Below, piece after piece: positions 8,791 to 16,973 of a DNA stretch of 64,000 nt (its first letter is position 1; each line of letters begins with the position of its first letter). The stretch is from Cyclobacterium roseum (lineage in GTDB: Bacteria; Bacteroidota; Bacteroidia; Cytophagales; Cyclobacteriaceae): positions 310,001 through 374,000 of the forward strand of contig NZ_WNKF01000004.1 in assembly GCF_010119225.1 (NCBI RefSeq), read 5' to 3'. The translations under genes and the position numbers were made by a program. The notes under the pieces are model-generated. The model worked only from the letters and a program-made list of their open reading frames with translations, was not told where the DNA came from and did not search any database.

Positions 8791-9453
8791 TTAAGACTTC
8801 AACCGGGCAAGCGGGGTGATACCGGCTTTTGTGGTTTGATTCATTTCCACCAATATTTCAGCATCAAGGGGGATAAATACGTCCACCCGGGAACCAAATT
8901 TAATGAATCCAAATTCGTGTCCCTGGACCAGGGGGTCTCCCTCCTTTACATAGCATTTGATTCTCCTGGCCATGGCTCCTGCTATCTGGCGGACCATTAG
9001 TAATAATCCGCTGGGATGTTCCAGCACCAGGGAGGTGCGTTCATTTTCCGTGCTGGACTTTGGATGCCAGGCCACCAGGTATTTCCCGGGATGGTATTTG
9101 AAAAATTTCAATACACCAGTCATAGGGGAGCGGTTTACATGTACATTGATCGGGGACATAAAGACCGAAACCTGGATGCGCTCTTCCTGGAGGTATTCAT
9201 CTTCCAGGGTTTTTTCAATGACGACTACTTTTCCATCTGCAGGAGCATAAATTATTTCCGGATCATCGGGAATAGGAATGGATGGATTTCTAAAAAACTG
9301 CAATACGGCCAGGTAGGCAATAATGCTTCCAATAAGTAACAGGTTTAGGAGCAGTTCTTTTTCCGGGCTTACCTGGTGCAGGACTATGTTAATGCCAGCT
9401 AGGATAAAAAGCATCCAAAATAACAACGACTTTCCTTCTTTATGAATGGTCAT
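8791..9453 (-). CDS. psd: Phosphatidylserine decarboxylase, short (archaeal-type) form
   Basis: A 220-residue enzyme that converts phosphatidylserine to phosphatidylethanolamine at the inner membrane. The N-terminus has two hydrophobic helices (about 10-28 and 34-53), followed by IIYAPADGKVV and NVHVNRSPMTG, both family signatures. The self-cleavage site is FGSR (Gly187-Ser188), where Ser188 would become the pyruvoyl group. The length matches the short form of the family. It is the last gene of a minus-strand phospholipid operon, 117 nt after cdsA. Confidence 0.95.
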   Translation of the reverse strand: MTIHKEGKSLLFWMLFILAGINIVLHQVSPEKELLLNLLLIGSIIAYLAVLQFFRNPSIPIPDDPEIIYAPADGKVVVIEKTLEDEYLQEERIQVSVFMSPINVHVNRSPMTGVLKFFKYHPGKYLVAWHPKSSTENERTSLVLEHPSGLLLMVRQIAGAMARRIKCYVKEGDPLVQGHEFGFIKFGSRVDVFIPLDAEILVEMNQTTKAGITPLARLKS

Positions 9454-9570
9454 AAGGTTACAGCTTTAATTCAGGTTTCACGCTTTCGGTGAGGGATTTA
9501 TTCCCTCTACCTGACCGGGAGTGAAACGATTGGTTCTGGATGACAAAATTAGTATTTTTTAAGGTATAAG

Positions 9571-10410
9571 TTAAAATATTTTTAAAAATGCGACGATAAA
9601 GGGTGTCGATAAAAGTAGACCATCAAACCGATCCATAAAACCTCCATGTCCCGGAAGGCCCTTACCGGAGTCTTTGATGGCAATGCTTCTTTTGAAGAGC
9701 GATTCGATTAAGTCCCCATAGGTTCCGGCGATAATTATAATGGTCATGATACAAAACCACTGCCATTCCGGCAATACCGTGAAATTTTTGGATATGAAAT
9801 AGGTGACAACAATGGCGGTAAACGCTCCTCCCAGGCTACCTTCCCAGGATTTCTTAGGCGATACGCGTTCAAAAAGTTTGGTTTTACCAAACTTGGTTCC
9901 TGCGAAAAAGGCACCAGAATCGCTTGCCCACAAAATAAACAAGGACCCGATGACGATTTCATAATGAAAGGTATTGTCCACCGAAAAAGCTGCTACCGTC
10001 AAAAGGGAAAAGGGAATGGCCACATAAAATATGCCCAATATGGTATAAGCGATCCCGGTAAAGGGCTTCTTATCTGATTTTCGATAAAGCTTGATAAAGA
10101 AAATCATAGAGACGAGTGGGAACACCAGAAAATAATAGGCGATGGGCATGATTTTCATTTCTTCCAAAAAAGTAAAACTAAAGATCAGCAAGCCTACAAA
10201 TGTTCCAAAGCTCTTTAAGGGCAACATACCATCCAATCCTGAAAGCTTGTAAAATTCCATTTGGGTGAATCCGAGGATGATCACGAAAATAACAAAGTAA
10301 GCCCACTCGCTGTAAAGCGCGCCCCCGATAATGACCAGGGCTCCAATGAGTGCCGTTATTACCCGCTGCGCAAGATTACTGTAATTACTTATACTAAAAC
10401 GAGATTTCAT
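9571..10410 (-). CDS. cdsA: Phosphatidate cytidylyltransferase (CDP-diacylglycerol synthase)
   Basis: A 279-residue integral membrane enzyme with about eight hydrophobic helices. It makes CDP-diacylglycerol, the precursor for phosphatidylserine. The family signature is complete near the C-terminus: GDLIESLFKRSIAIKDSGK, then LPGHGGFMDRFDGLL, with the conserved acidic residues. An upstream DSGAFFAG and SPKKSWEGSLGG stretch also match. Its start overlaps the preceding DUF2007 gene by 17 nt. Together with psd it supplies two steps of phosphatidylethanolamine synthesis; the serine-transfer step (pssA) is not in the window. Confidence 0.95.
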   Translation of the reverse strand: MKSRFSISNYSNLAQRVITALIGALVIIGGALYSEWAYFVIFVIILGFTQMEFYKLSGLDGMLPLKSFGTFVGLLIFSFTFLEEMKIMPIAYYFLVFPLVSMIFFIKLYRKSDKKPFTGIAYTILGIFYVAIPFSLLTVAAFSVDNTFHYEIVIGSLFILWASDSGAFFAGTKFGKTKLFERVSPKKSWEGSLGGAFTAIVVTYFISKNFTVLPEWQWFCIMTIIIIAGTYGDLIESLFKRSIAIKDSGKGLPGHGGFMDRFDGLLLSTPFIVAFLKIF

Positions 10411-10600
10411 TTTCTATTATATTAATAGCCCCGATGGCCTCTTCCCTGGAAACCATCACTTCGATGTTTCCATGAATCCGGTATACCGGATCTTTTTTAT
10501 TCAAAATAACCGCGGTAATCCCTTTTTCTTCCAGGACACCCTTGACTATTTCCGCCCGAATGGGTGAATCGGATTCGAATACTTTCTGCCACTTACTCAT
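10394..10600 (-). CDS. DUF2007 family protein
   Basis: A 68-residue protein of the DUF2007 type (putative signal-transducing, PII-like fold). Characteristic features are the N-terminal KVFESDSPIRAEIVKGVLEE stretch, in which the SxxxAxxxxxxLE spacing is typical, a short ILNKKDP strand, and the VMVSREEAIGAINII helix. Members often sit among membrane-lipid or protease genes; no biochemical function is established. It overlaps the CPBP protease gene by 8 nt and cdsA by 17 nt, which shows tight translational coupling. Confidence 0.85.
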   Translation of the reverse strand: MSKWQKVFESDSPIRAEIVKGVLEEKGITAVILNKKDPVYRIHGNIEVMVSREEAIGAINIIENEISF

Positions 10601-11531
10601 TCGATAGGGGGTTATGTCGCATTAGAAACCATTTCCAGGAGATCAGAAAAACAACCAGTCCCATCAGGACGTATTCCCAGTGAAGATCGGTGGCATTTTC
10701 CATGTCATATTCGATCAATTCCAATTTGTTGAAATAGACCAAAAACAACGTAAAGGTATTGTTCAGTATATGGGCCAGAATGGGAAATATCAAAGTGCCG
10801 GAATAGAGGTAAAGGTAACCAAATAAAGCTCCCAGCATCAGCCTTGGTAAAAATCCATAAAATTGAAAGTGGATGGCGGAAAAAATAAATGCAGTGATCC
10901 ACACCCCGGCATGGGCATTTTGGGTGTAATGATGCAATTTTGGCTGCAAGATTCCTCTGAAAAGATACTCTTCTCCTATGCCAGCCAGAACGCCAATGAC
11001 AAGAATCCCCATCAGCAACTCTCCCGTACCGGAAAAATCCGTCAGGTATAAGGTCAATTCCATCAACTGATCTTCTTTTTCCCGGAGGAGGGTTTCCAAT
11101 CCGCTCATGGATTCGGGAAACTCCAGGTTCATGTTCAGGTAGACCCACAAAGAGTTGAAAAGTACGAACCCAATTAGAATGGGGAGCACCAGCCAGACCC
11201 CATCTAGCTTTTCGGGGCTGAATTGACGGGAAAGTTGCAGGGACTTTTTGTCAACCAACCGGAGAAACATCCAGCCACCCAGCCAAAATGCCGATCCTCC
11301 TCCCAGCCCCTGAATGAACAGAAATGCCAATCTCCCGTTGGGATGATCCAGGCTTGCTGTTAACAGGGAGGGAAGCTGCTCAAAACTAATTCCAAATAAA
11401 ATGGGGATCAGGCCTACGGCGATGGTTTGAAGAATGGCTAAGGTGCCAAACACGATTAAGACCAATACCGTTAAGGAAAGTAACCAATGTTGGTTTACCT
11501 GATGTCCGGGCCGATGTTCATAAATTTCCAT
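10593..11531 (-). CDS. CPBP family intramembrane metalloprotease
   Basis: An integral membrane protein of 312 residues if translated from ATG 11531 (MEIYEHRP); a start at 11567 would add 12 unlikely residues. There are about eight hydrophobic helices. The CPBP (Abi) active-site motifs are present: GIGEEYLFRGIL (EExxxR), FSAIHFQFYG (FxxxH) and HILNNTFTL (HxxxN). This family includes Rce1-like CAAX proteases and bacteriocin-immunity-like proteins; the substrate here is unknown. It is the first gene of the operon leading to cdsA and psd. Confidence 0.9.
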   Translation of the reverse strand: MEIYEHRPGHQVNQHWLLSLTVLVLIVFGTLAILQTIAVGLIPILFGISFEQLPSLLTASLDHPNGRLAFLFIQGLGGGSAFWLGGWMFLRLVDKKSLQLSRQFSPEKLDGVWLVLPILIGFVLFNSLWVYLNMNLEFPESMSGLETLLREKEDQLMELTLYLTDFSGTGELLMGILVIGVLAGIGEEYLFRGILQPKLHHYTQNAHAGVWITAFIFSAIHFQFYGFLPRLMLGALFGYLYLYSGTLIFPILAHILNNTFTLFLVYFNKLELIEYDMENATDLHWEYVLMGLVVFLISWKWFLMRHNPLSNE

Positions 11532-11679
11532 ATACGACCTAAATTTACATGAATTAGCCTGTACCACAAGCCAGTTTATTGAATAGGATTTAAATATCCG
11601 GGAAAGAAAATTTCCAGATTACCAGCAATGGCATTGATATTCAAGGAAAAACCTTCATTTTTGCTAAAAATTTTAAACA

Positions 11680-12669
11680 GTGATTAAAATCGGAGATTTG
11701 AGTTTGGGGGAATTCCCCTTGTTGCTAGCCCCAATGGAGGATGTGAGCGATCCACCCTTTCGAGCCGTATGCAAGGCTAATGGGGCTGATTTGATGTACA
11801 CGGAGTTTATAAGCTCTGAAGGATTGATCAGGGATGCTGCCAAATCCGTTCAGAAGCTAGACATATACGAATACGAAAGGCCGGTTGGCATTCAGATTTT
11901 CGGGAATGAAATTGCTTCCATGAGGGAAGCCGCAGCCATAGCCGAAGCAGCTGGTCCCGACATCCTGGATATCAATTACGGGTGTCCGGTAAATAAAGTG
12001 GCCTGTAAGGGTGCAGGGGCGGGCATATTGTTAGATATTGATAAAATGGTTTCCATGACGGCAGAAATCGTAAAGGCCGTTTCCATTCCCGTTACCGTCA
12101 AAACCAGGCTCGGCTGGGATGAGCATACGATCCGCATAGAAGAAGTTACGGAGCGACTACAGGATGTGGGGATTCAGGCCATCAGCATTCACGCCCGTAC
12201 CCGTAAGCAAATGTACAAGGGAGAGGCTAACTGGGACTACCTGGCAGCCGTCAAGAGAAATCCCCGGATTACCATTCCGGTTTTTGGCAATGGAGATGTG
12301 GATAGCCCTCAAAAAGCTAAACTTTACAAAGAAAAATATGGAGTGGATGGAATTATGATCGGAAGAGCGGCCATTGGCTATCCCTGGATTTTTAACGAGA
12401 TCAACCATTTTCTGAAGACGGGGGAGTTGCTGGAGGGACCGGATCTGGAAGAACGGGTAAAAGTAGCCAAAAGGCATTTGGACTTTTCAGTAGAATGGAA
12501 AGGGGAAAAATTGGGGCTTCTGGAAATGAGAAGGCACTATACCAATTATTTCAGGGGGCTTCCTCATTTTAAGCCGTACCGAACCGCCCTGGTTACCACA
12601 GATGATTACCAATCTGTTTGTGAGATTCTGGACGAAGTTTCCAGGGTCTTTGCCGGTGCCGAATTTTAG
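11680..12669 (+). CDS. dusB: tRNA-dihydrouridine synthase (DusB-like)
   Basis: A 329-residue FMN enzyme that reduces uridine to dihydrouridine in tRNA. The start is GTG at 11680; an ATG giving the right N-terminus is absent and the family begins close to this point. The TIM-barrel opening LLLAPMEDVSDPPFR matches the Dus family, the catalytic cysteine is Cys102 in INYGCPVNKVACKGAG, and the substrate-binding IHARTRKQMYKG and GIMIGRAAIGYPW stretches are intact. It stands alone on the plus strand, divergent from the phospholipid operon. Confidence 0.93.
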   Translation: MIKIGDLSLGEFPLLLAPMEDVSDPPFRAVCKANGADLMYTEFISSEGLIRDAAKSVQKLDIYEYERPVGIQIFGNEIASMREAAAIAEAAGPDILDINYGCPVNKVACKGAGAGILLDIDKMVSMTAEIVKAVSIPVTVKTRLGWDEHTIRIEEVTERLQDVGIQAISIHARTRKQMYKGEANWDYLAAVKRNPRITIPVFGNGDVDSPQKAKLYKEKYGVDGIMIGRAAIGYPWIFNEINHFLKTGELLEGPDLEERVKVAKRHLDFSVEWKGEKLGLLEMRRHYTNYFRGLPHFKPYRTALVTTDDYQSVCEILDEVSRVFAGAEF

Positions 12670-12723
12670 AATCGTATCCTTTCCGAAATCTTTACCCAAT
12701 TATGAACCCTATTTCGATCTCAA

Positions 12724-13638
12724 ATGCCTGAATCACATCCGGATACATTTCCAAAACACTGGGGCATGTTGGTTTTGTTGGCGTTGATTTGGGGGAGTTC
12801 TTTCATTTTGATCAAAAAAGCCCTGCTGATTTTCTCAGCCGGAGAAGTGGGGGCCTTTCGGATTGTAACAGCAGGCATGGTTTTGCTTCCCCTCGCCATG
12901 CCCCAATTAAAACGGCTGCAAAATAAACAGCTAGGATACCTGTTGACGATTGGCTTTGTAGGTAGTTTTATTCCAGCCTTTCTTTTTGCCACTGCGCAGA
13001 CTAATCTTTCCAGTTCCCTGGCAGGAGTGATCAATGCCCTTACCCCACTCATGGTAGTGACGGTGGGGGCCTTCTTTTTTGGATCGCGGATTACCAGCCG
13101 AAATGCCCTGGGATTGCTCATCGCATTTGTGGGCGTGGGGATTTTGGTAATGGCCGGCTCAGAGGGTAAGGGTTGGGCCGTTTTTTCAAGTATTAACCTC
13201 TATGGACTACTGGTAGTGGGGGCCACCATTTGTTACGGACTAAATGTAAATATCATCAAATTTCGGGTGCAGGAGATTGAAGCGAAAGTCATCACCTCGG
13301 TTTCCCTGATGATGGTGCTGCCATTGGCAGCCGTTTACCTTTGGGGATTTACCGATTTTTCGTTCAAACTCCTTCATATGGACGGTGCCTGGAGAGCGGC
13401 CGGATACATCACTGCATTGGGTGTGGTAGGTACGGCCGCTGCCTTGATACTCTTTAATGCGATGGTAAAGTTAGTGACACCTGTGTTTGCCAGTTCGGTT
13501 ACTTACCTGGTGCCGATGGTTGCCCTGTTTTGGGGAGTTTTGGATGGAGAGTCGTTGTTTTTTTTCCATTATTTGGGAATTTTTGCAGTGATCCTGGGGG
13601 TATGGCTGGGAAACCGAAAAACCAAACTTCCAAAATAA
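12724..13638 (+). CDS. DMT superfamily (EamA) transporter
   Basis: A 304-residue protein with ten predicted transmembrane helices formed by two EamA repeats. The first repeat opens with LALIWGSSFILIKKAL and the second with GLLVVGATICYGLNVNII, both typical. Drug/metabolite transporters of this family export small molecules such as amino acids or metabolites; the substrate cannot be read from sequence. It lies 54 nt downstream of dusB and may be read from the same promoter. Confidence 0.9.
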   Translation: MPESHPDTFPKHWGMLVLLALIWGSSFILIKKALLIFSAGEVGAFRIVTAGMVLLPLAMPQLKRLQNKQLGYLLTIGFVGSFIPAFLFATAQTNLSSSLAGVINALTPLMVVTVGAFFFGSRITSRNALGLLIAFVGVGILVMAGSEGKGWAVFSSINLYGLLVVGATICYGLNVNIIKFRVQEIEAKVITSVSLMMVLPLAAVYLWGFTDFSFKLLHMDGAWRAAGYITALGVVGTAAALILFNAMVKLVTPVFASSVTYLVPMVALFWGVLDGESLFFFHYLGIFAVILGVWLGNRKTKLPK

Positions 13639-13666
13639 TTCCTTCCACAGCATTGAATTATTAAAA

Positions 13667-13674
13667 TATATTTG
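13667..13674 (+). promoter_or_regulatory. Putative -7 promoter element (TATATTTG)
   Basis: An exact TAnnTTTG match lies 30 nt before the MscS start codon. A well-placed -33 TTTG is not obvious, so only the -7 element is claimed. Confidence 0.35.
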
Positions 13675-13703
13675 CCTAGTTTAAATTTCCTTAGTGAAAA
13701 ACC

Positions 13704-14627
13704 ATGTTTGATAATTTCCTGAACTTTGACCTTGACATCGCATTAAGAAACAGGATCCTACAGACCCTCCTGATTATCTTTATCATGTGGCTGATCAATA
13801 AAATATCTGTAAGACTCATTTACAGGGGAGAGGCCGCGGAACTCAGGAAGCAGTATCACTGGAGAAAGGTGATTGAATACACATCCTTTATTGTGGGTAT
13901 TCTGATCATCGGTAATCTTTGGATTAACAATTTCCAATCCGTTACCACTTTTTTAGGCTTGTTATCCGCAGGTATTGCCATCGCGTTGAAAGATATTTTT
14001 GTCAATATTGCCGGATGGGCGTTTATTTATTTACGTAAGCCTTTTGATGTGGGAGACCGGATTCAGATCGGCGAAGTTCAGGGAGATGTAATCGATTTGC
14101 GCCTTTTTCAGTTCTCCCTGCTGGAAATCGGAAATTGGGTGGAAGCAGACCAAAGTACCGGCAGGGTGGTTCACGTGCCCAACGGAAAGATTTTTATGGA
14201 TGCTCAGGCCAATTACTCCATCGGCTTTAACTACATCTGGAACGAGCAAAAAATATACATCACGCTACGAAGCGACTTCAAAAGAGCCAAGGCCATTTTA
14301 TTGGAAATACTGAATACACATCTGAAGGATGATCTTCGATTGGCTGAAAAAGTATTTAAGAAAGCCAAACAGGAACACCTTATCGTTTACAAGCAATTTA
14401 CCCCTATGATTTTTACCAAAATCACCGAAAGGGGAATTCAACTATCCATGCGGTACCTCTGCGACCCCAAGAAACGAAGAATGTTCGAACATGCGATTAC
14501 TGAAAGTATCCTCGAAAAACTGGGGCCCGAGGACAACATCCGGATCGCCTACCCTACTTCTACCGTTTTACTTCATCAGGACAAAGTACATCCCGACACC
14601 CATCCGGATTCGAAAAGAAAAGGGTGA
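13704..14627 (+). CDS. Mechanosensitive ion channel, MscS family
   Basis: A 307-residue MscS homologue. Three hydrophobic helices precede the Gly/Ala-rich pore helix (TTFLGLLSAGIAIALKDIF), followed by the beta domain with FDVGDRIQIGEVQGDV and VVHVPNG, then the cytoplasmic alpha/beta domain. It should open under membrane tension to release solutes during hypo-osmotic shock. The C-terminal region is somewhat longer than in E. coli MscS and ends in a charged tail. It is convergent with the YpdA-like gene, with only 5 nt between the stop codons. A second MscS paralogue is at 25826. Confidence 0.92.
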   Translation: MFDNFLNFDLDIALRNRILQTLLIIFIMWLINKISVRLIYRGEAAELRKQYHWRKVIEYTSFIVGILIIGNLWINNFQSVTTFLGLLSAGIAIALKDIFVNIAGWAFIYLRKPFDVGDRIQIGEVQGDVIDLRLFQFSLLEIGNWVEADQSTGRVVHVPNGKIFMDAQANYSIGFNYIWNEQKIYITLRSDFKRAKAILLEILNTHLKDDLRLAEKVFKKAKQEHLIVYKQFTPMIFTKITERGIQLSMRYLCDPKKRRMFEHAITESILEKLGPEDNIRIAYPTSTVLLHQDKVHPDTHPDSKRKG

Positions 14628-14632
14628 GCGGA

Positions 14633-15622
14633 TTATTTCTCCAAACCGGAGGGAACCGTTTTCTTTTTTACAATATCTTCGATAATGGAACGGGCATGGA
14701 CGATGGTGTTTTCAATAAAAAACTCACGGGTATTTAATCCCCCGCAAACCACGCCGGCCAGATACAAGCCGGGTATGTTGGATTCCTGGCTTTGATCATC
14801 GTAGCAGGGCTGCCGTTTCTCATCCAGGCTAAGTTCTACTCCCAATTGGTCCAAAAGGGCAAAGTTGGGTTTGTATCCGGTCATGGCCAGCACAAAATCA
14901 TTTTCCAGCGACACCACTCCCTCCGGTGTCTGTAAGAGAACTTCTTTATCCCTGATTTCTTTGATGGTCGTATTGAAATAGCCCTTGATAGAGCCCTCTT
15001 TGATGCGATTTTCGATATCGGGCAAGACCCAGTATTTTACCGTTTGATCGATTTCAGGTTTCATAACCACCATGGTTACCTCTGCCCCTTTACGCCAGGT
15101 TTCAAGGGCCACATCCACTGCCGAGTTACCGCCGCCGACTACGATTATCTTCTGTCCAATGTACGGCCAGGGTTCTTTATAATAGTGAGTTACTTTTGGA
15201 AGGTCCTCTCCGGGTACATTCATTGTGTTTGGCAAATCATAAAAACCAGTGGCCATCACTAGTTTTTCCGCCAGGTAAACGCCCTTGGAAGTATGAACCA
15301 AAAAACCGCCCCCTTCTTTTTCCAATGTCTGGACTTCTTCGTACAAACTGATGCGAAGTTGGTAATGCCGGACGATTCTTCTATAATACTCCAACGCCTC
15401 CGGCCGGGTGGGTTTGTTGGCAATGGACATGAACGGAATATCGCCCATCTCCAGTTTTTCGGATGTAGAGAAAAAGGTCATGTTAACCGGATAATTAAAA
15501 ATGGAATTGGTCAATACTCCCTTTTCTACGATCAGGTAATTAAGGTTTTTCTTCTGGGCTTCAATGCCACAAGCCAATCCAATAGGTCCGGCACCAATAA
15601 TCAATAACTCCAGCTTTTTCAT
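14633..15622 (-). CDS. YpdA family putative bacillithiol disulfide reductase
   Basis: A 329-residue flavoprotein disulfide reductase-like enzyme. The N-terminal FAD motif is IIGAGPIGLACGIEA and the NADPH motif is VVGGGNSAVDVALE; TGYKPNFALL and the closing IPGLYLAGVV complete the FAD domain. It lacks a thioredoxin-reductase CxxC. The sequence from NYPVNMTFFSTSEKLEMGDI is characteristic of YpdA (Bdr), proposed to reduce bacillithiol disulfide. Many Bacteroidota make bacillithiol, so this role is plausible but not shown here. Confidence 0.9.
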   Translation of the reverse strand: MKKLELLIIGAGPIGLACGIEAQKKNLNYLIVEKGVLTNSIFNYPVNMTFFSTSEKLEMGDIPFMSIANKPTRPEALEYYRRIVRHYQLRISLYEEVQTLEKEGGGFLVHTSKGVYLAEKLVMATGFYDLPNTMNVPGEDLPKVTHYYKEPWPYIGQKIIVVGGGNSAVDVALETWRKGAEVTMVVMKPEIDQTVKYWVLPDIENRIKEGSIKGYFNTTIKEIRDKEVLLQTPEGVVSLENDFVLAMTGYKPNFALLDQLGVELSLDEKRQPCYDDQSQESNIPGLYLAGVVCGGLNTREFFIENTIVHARSIIEDIVKKKTVPSGLEK

Positions 15623-15665
15623 ATGTTTATTAACATGAAATTTTCGGCATAGTTCCTGTTTACGG

Positions 15666-16418
15666 CTAATTTACCCGAAAAGCACAATCGCTGACCTGTC
15701 GTTCGGGAATGGTCCGGACCTCCCGAAGGTGTACCTCGCCATCTTTGTCCCAAAGCAAGGCCGTGGTATTGACCGTGCCATAATAATCATCCACCCGGAT
15801 AAACTGGGCGGAGACCTCCCTCTCCAATTCCTTGCTTAGCCCGGTGGCCGGCAATTGATCGTCGGGGGCCCGGTCCGTAGACTGTAGCAGTTGGTGTAAA
15901 TCTTCCATTTCGGGTGCCTTGTGTCTTAATAGATCACCAAACTGCTGCCGGGCTAGGTTCACTTTGGGCCAGGGGCTATTTAAAAATGCATTTGAGATGG
16001 CATGAACTCCGGAGCCTACCTCCTGAATCCCCTGTCCGAAATTGGATAATATATAAAGCTTGTTCTTATCCGCGACCAGAAGATTGAACCCATTGTATTC
16101 GTTTTTATAGGGTTCCACACCCTGCAAGTAGCTCAGGGGATCCACCTTGCTCTCCAGAAAACCGGAAACCAGCTCCCCACGGGAACGTTCACGCGGAGCT
16201 TCCCTGCTCATATCACGGAAGTTGGTCAGGGCTGCAAAGCGGCCGCTGGGATGAAAACCCAGCCAGGTGCCACCTGCTTTTAGATCCTTTCCGGCATAAA
16301 TCCCGCTCTCCCATTGATGCAGAGATTGACTGGGCCTCTTGAAATATTCGTCCCGGTTGGCCACCAGGATCAGCTTGTACTTGGGATGCTGGTTCCAGCT
16401 AAAAGTTATCAAACACAT
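15666..16418 (-). CDS. NRDE family protein (TANGO2-like)
   Basis: A 250-residue soluble protein that starts MCLITFSWNQHP and contains the family-defining NRDE motif (LVANRDEYFKRPS). The Cys at position 2 could be an N-terminal nucleophile, as in Ntn hydrolases, once Met is removed. Further family features are GGTWLGFHPSGRFAALTNFR and a GVHAISNAF stretch. The eukaryotic homologue TANGO2 has been linked to haem and lipid handling; the bacterial function is unsettled. The gene is divergent from the blaI-like gene. Confidence 0.9.
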   Translation of the reverse strand: MCLITFSWNQHPKYKLILVANRDEYFKRPSQSLHQWESGIYAGKDLKAGGTWLGFHPSGRFAALTNFRDMSREAPRERSRGELVSGFLESKVDPLSYLQGVEPYKNEYNGFNLLVADKNKLYILSNFGQGIQEVGSGVHAISNAFLNSPWPKVNLARQQFGDLLRHKAPEMEDLHQLLQSTDRAPDDQLPATGLSKELEREVSAQFIRVDDYYGTVNTTALLWDKDGEVHLREVRTIPERQVSDCAFRVN

Positions 16419-16484
16419 GGTGCAAAATAAGGAAGCCCTCCTTTAAGGTAAAATCAAATGGAGAATTATTTTAACAAAATTTAA

Positions 16485-16553
16485 TACGATTAGAATCGTA
16501 TATATTTGTAATTACGATATTTGTCGTATAAATTGCCTACGAAATAAATCGTA
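16485..16553 (+). promoter_or_regulatory. Three BlaI-like operator palindromes
   Basis: Three 16-bp inverted repeats with the half-site TACGA/TCGTA lie just before the repressor gene: TACGATTAGAATCGTA (16485-16500), TACGATATTTGTCGTA (16513-16528) and TACGAAATAAATCGTA (16538-16553). Their centres are 28 and 25 bp apart, nearly the same face of the helix. The first is 6+4+6 and perfect; the others keep 5-bp arms. The position over and after the -7 box is what is expected for autoregulation by the adjacent BlaI-type repressor. Confidence 0.8.
16501..16508 (+). promoter_or_regulatory. -7 element TATATTTG between operators
   Basis: An exact TAnnTTTG match lies directly after the first operator palindrome and five bases before the second. 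A bound repressor would cover it. The -33 element would fall inside or before the first operator and is not clear. Confidence 0.5.
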
Positions 16554-16560
16554 TAATGTC

Positions 16561-16932
16561 ATGCAAGAGAAACCTACGGCAGCAGAACTGGAAATTTTGG
16601 CCATCCTATGGGAACTGAAAGCGGCCAGTGTTCGGCAAGTGCACGAAAAGTTGGCTCAGGACAAAGAAACAGGTTATACCACTACCCTGAAAATCATGCA
16701 GAATATGCACGGAAAAGGATTGGTTAGCCGCGACGAAAAGAAGAGAAGTCATGTATACGCTGCGGCAGTTTCCCAACAGGACACCCAGGAATCTCTGGTA
16801 AAAACTTTCATTCGGAAGGCATTCGGAGGTTCTACCAATAAACTCGTTATGCAAGCTTTAGGTCAAAGCGAGCCCTCGAAAGAGGAAATTGAAGAAATAC
16901 GTGCGTTTCTAGATAAAATGGAAAATAAGTAG
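16561..16932 (+). CDS. BlaI/MecI/CopY family transcriptional repressor
   Basis: A 123-residue winged-helix repressor. The N-terminal half is the DNA-binding domain with PTAAELEILAILWELKAASV and GYTTTLKIMQNMHGKGLVSR, the latter containing the recognition helix and the site that antirepressor proteases cut in BlaI relatives. The C-terminal helices mediate dimerisation. Its targets are almost certainly the three TACGA/TCGTA palindromes directly upstream. The BlaR1-like gene follows after 2 nt if its ancestral ATG is counted. No beta-lactamase gene is nearby, so the regulated system is unknown and may be broader than antibiotic response. Confidence 0.93.
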   Translation: MQEKPTAAELEILAILWELKAASVRQVHEKLAQDKETGYTTTLKIMQNMHGKGLVSRDEKKRSHVYAAAVSQQDTQESLVKTFIRKAFGGSTNKLVMQALGQSEPSKEEIEEIRAFLDKMENK

Positions 16933-16973
16933 TCATGAATATCGATTGGTTTCTCCTGGCAATTCCCTAAATT

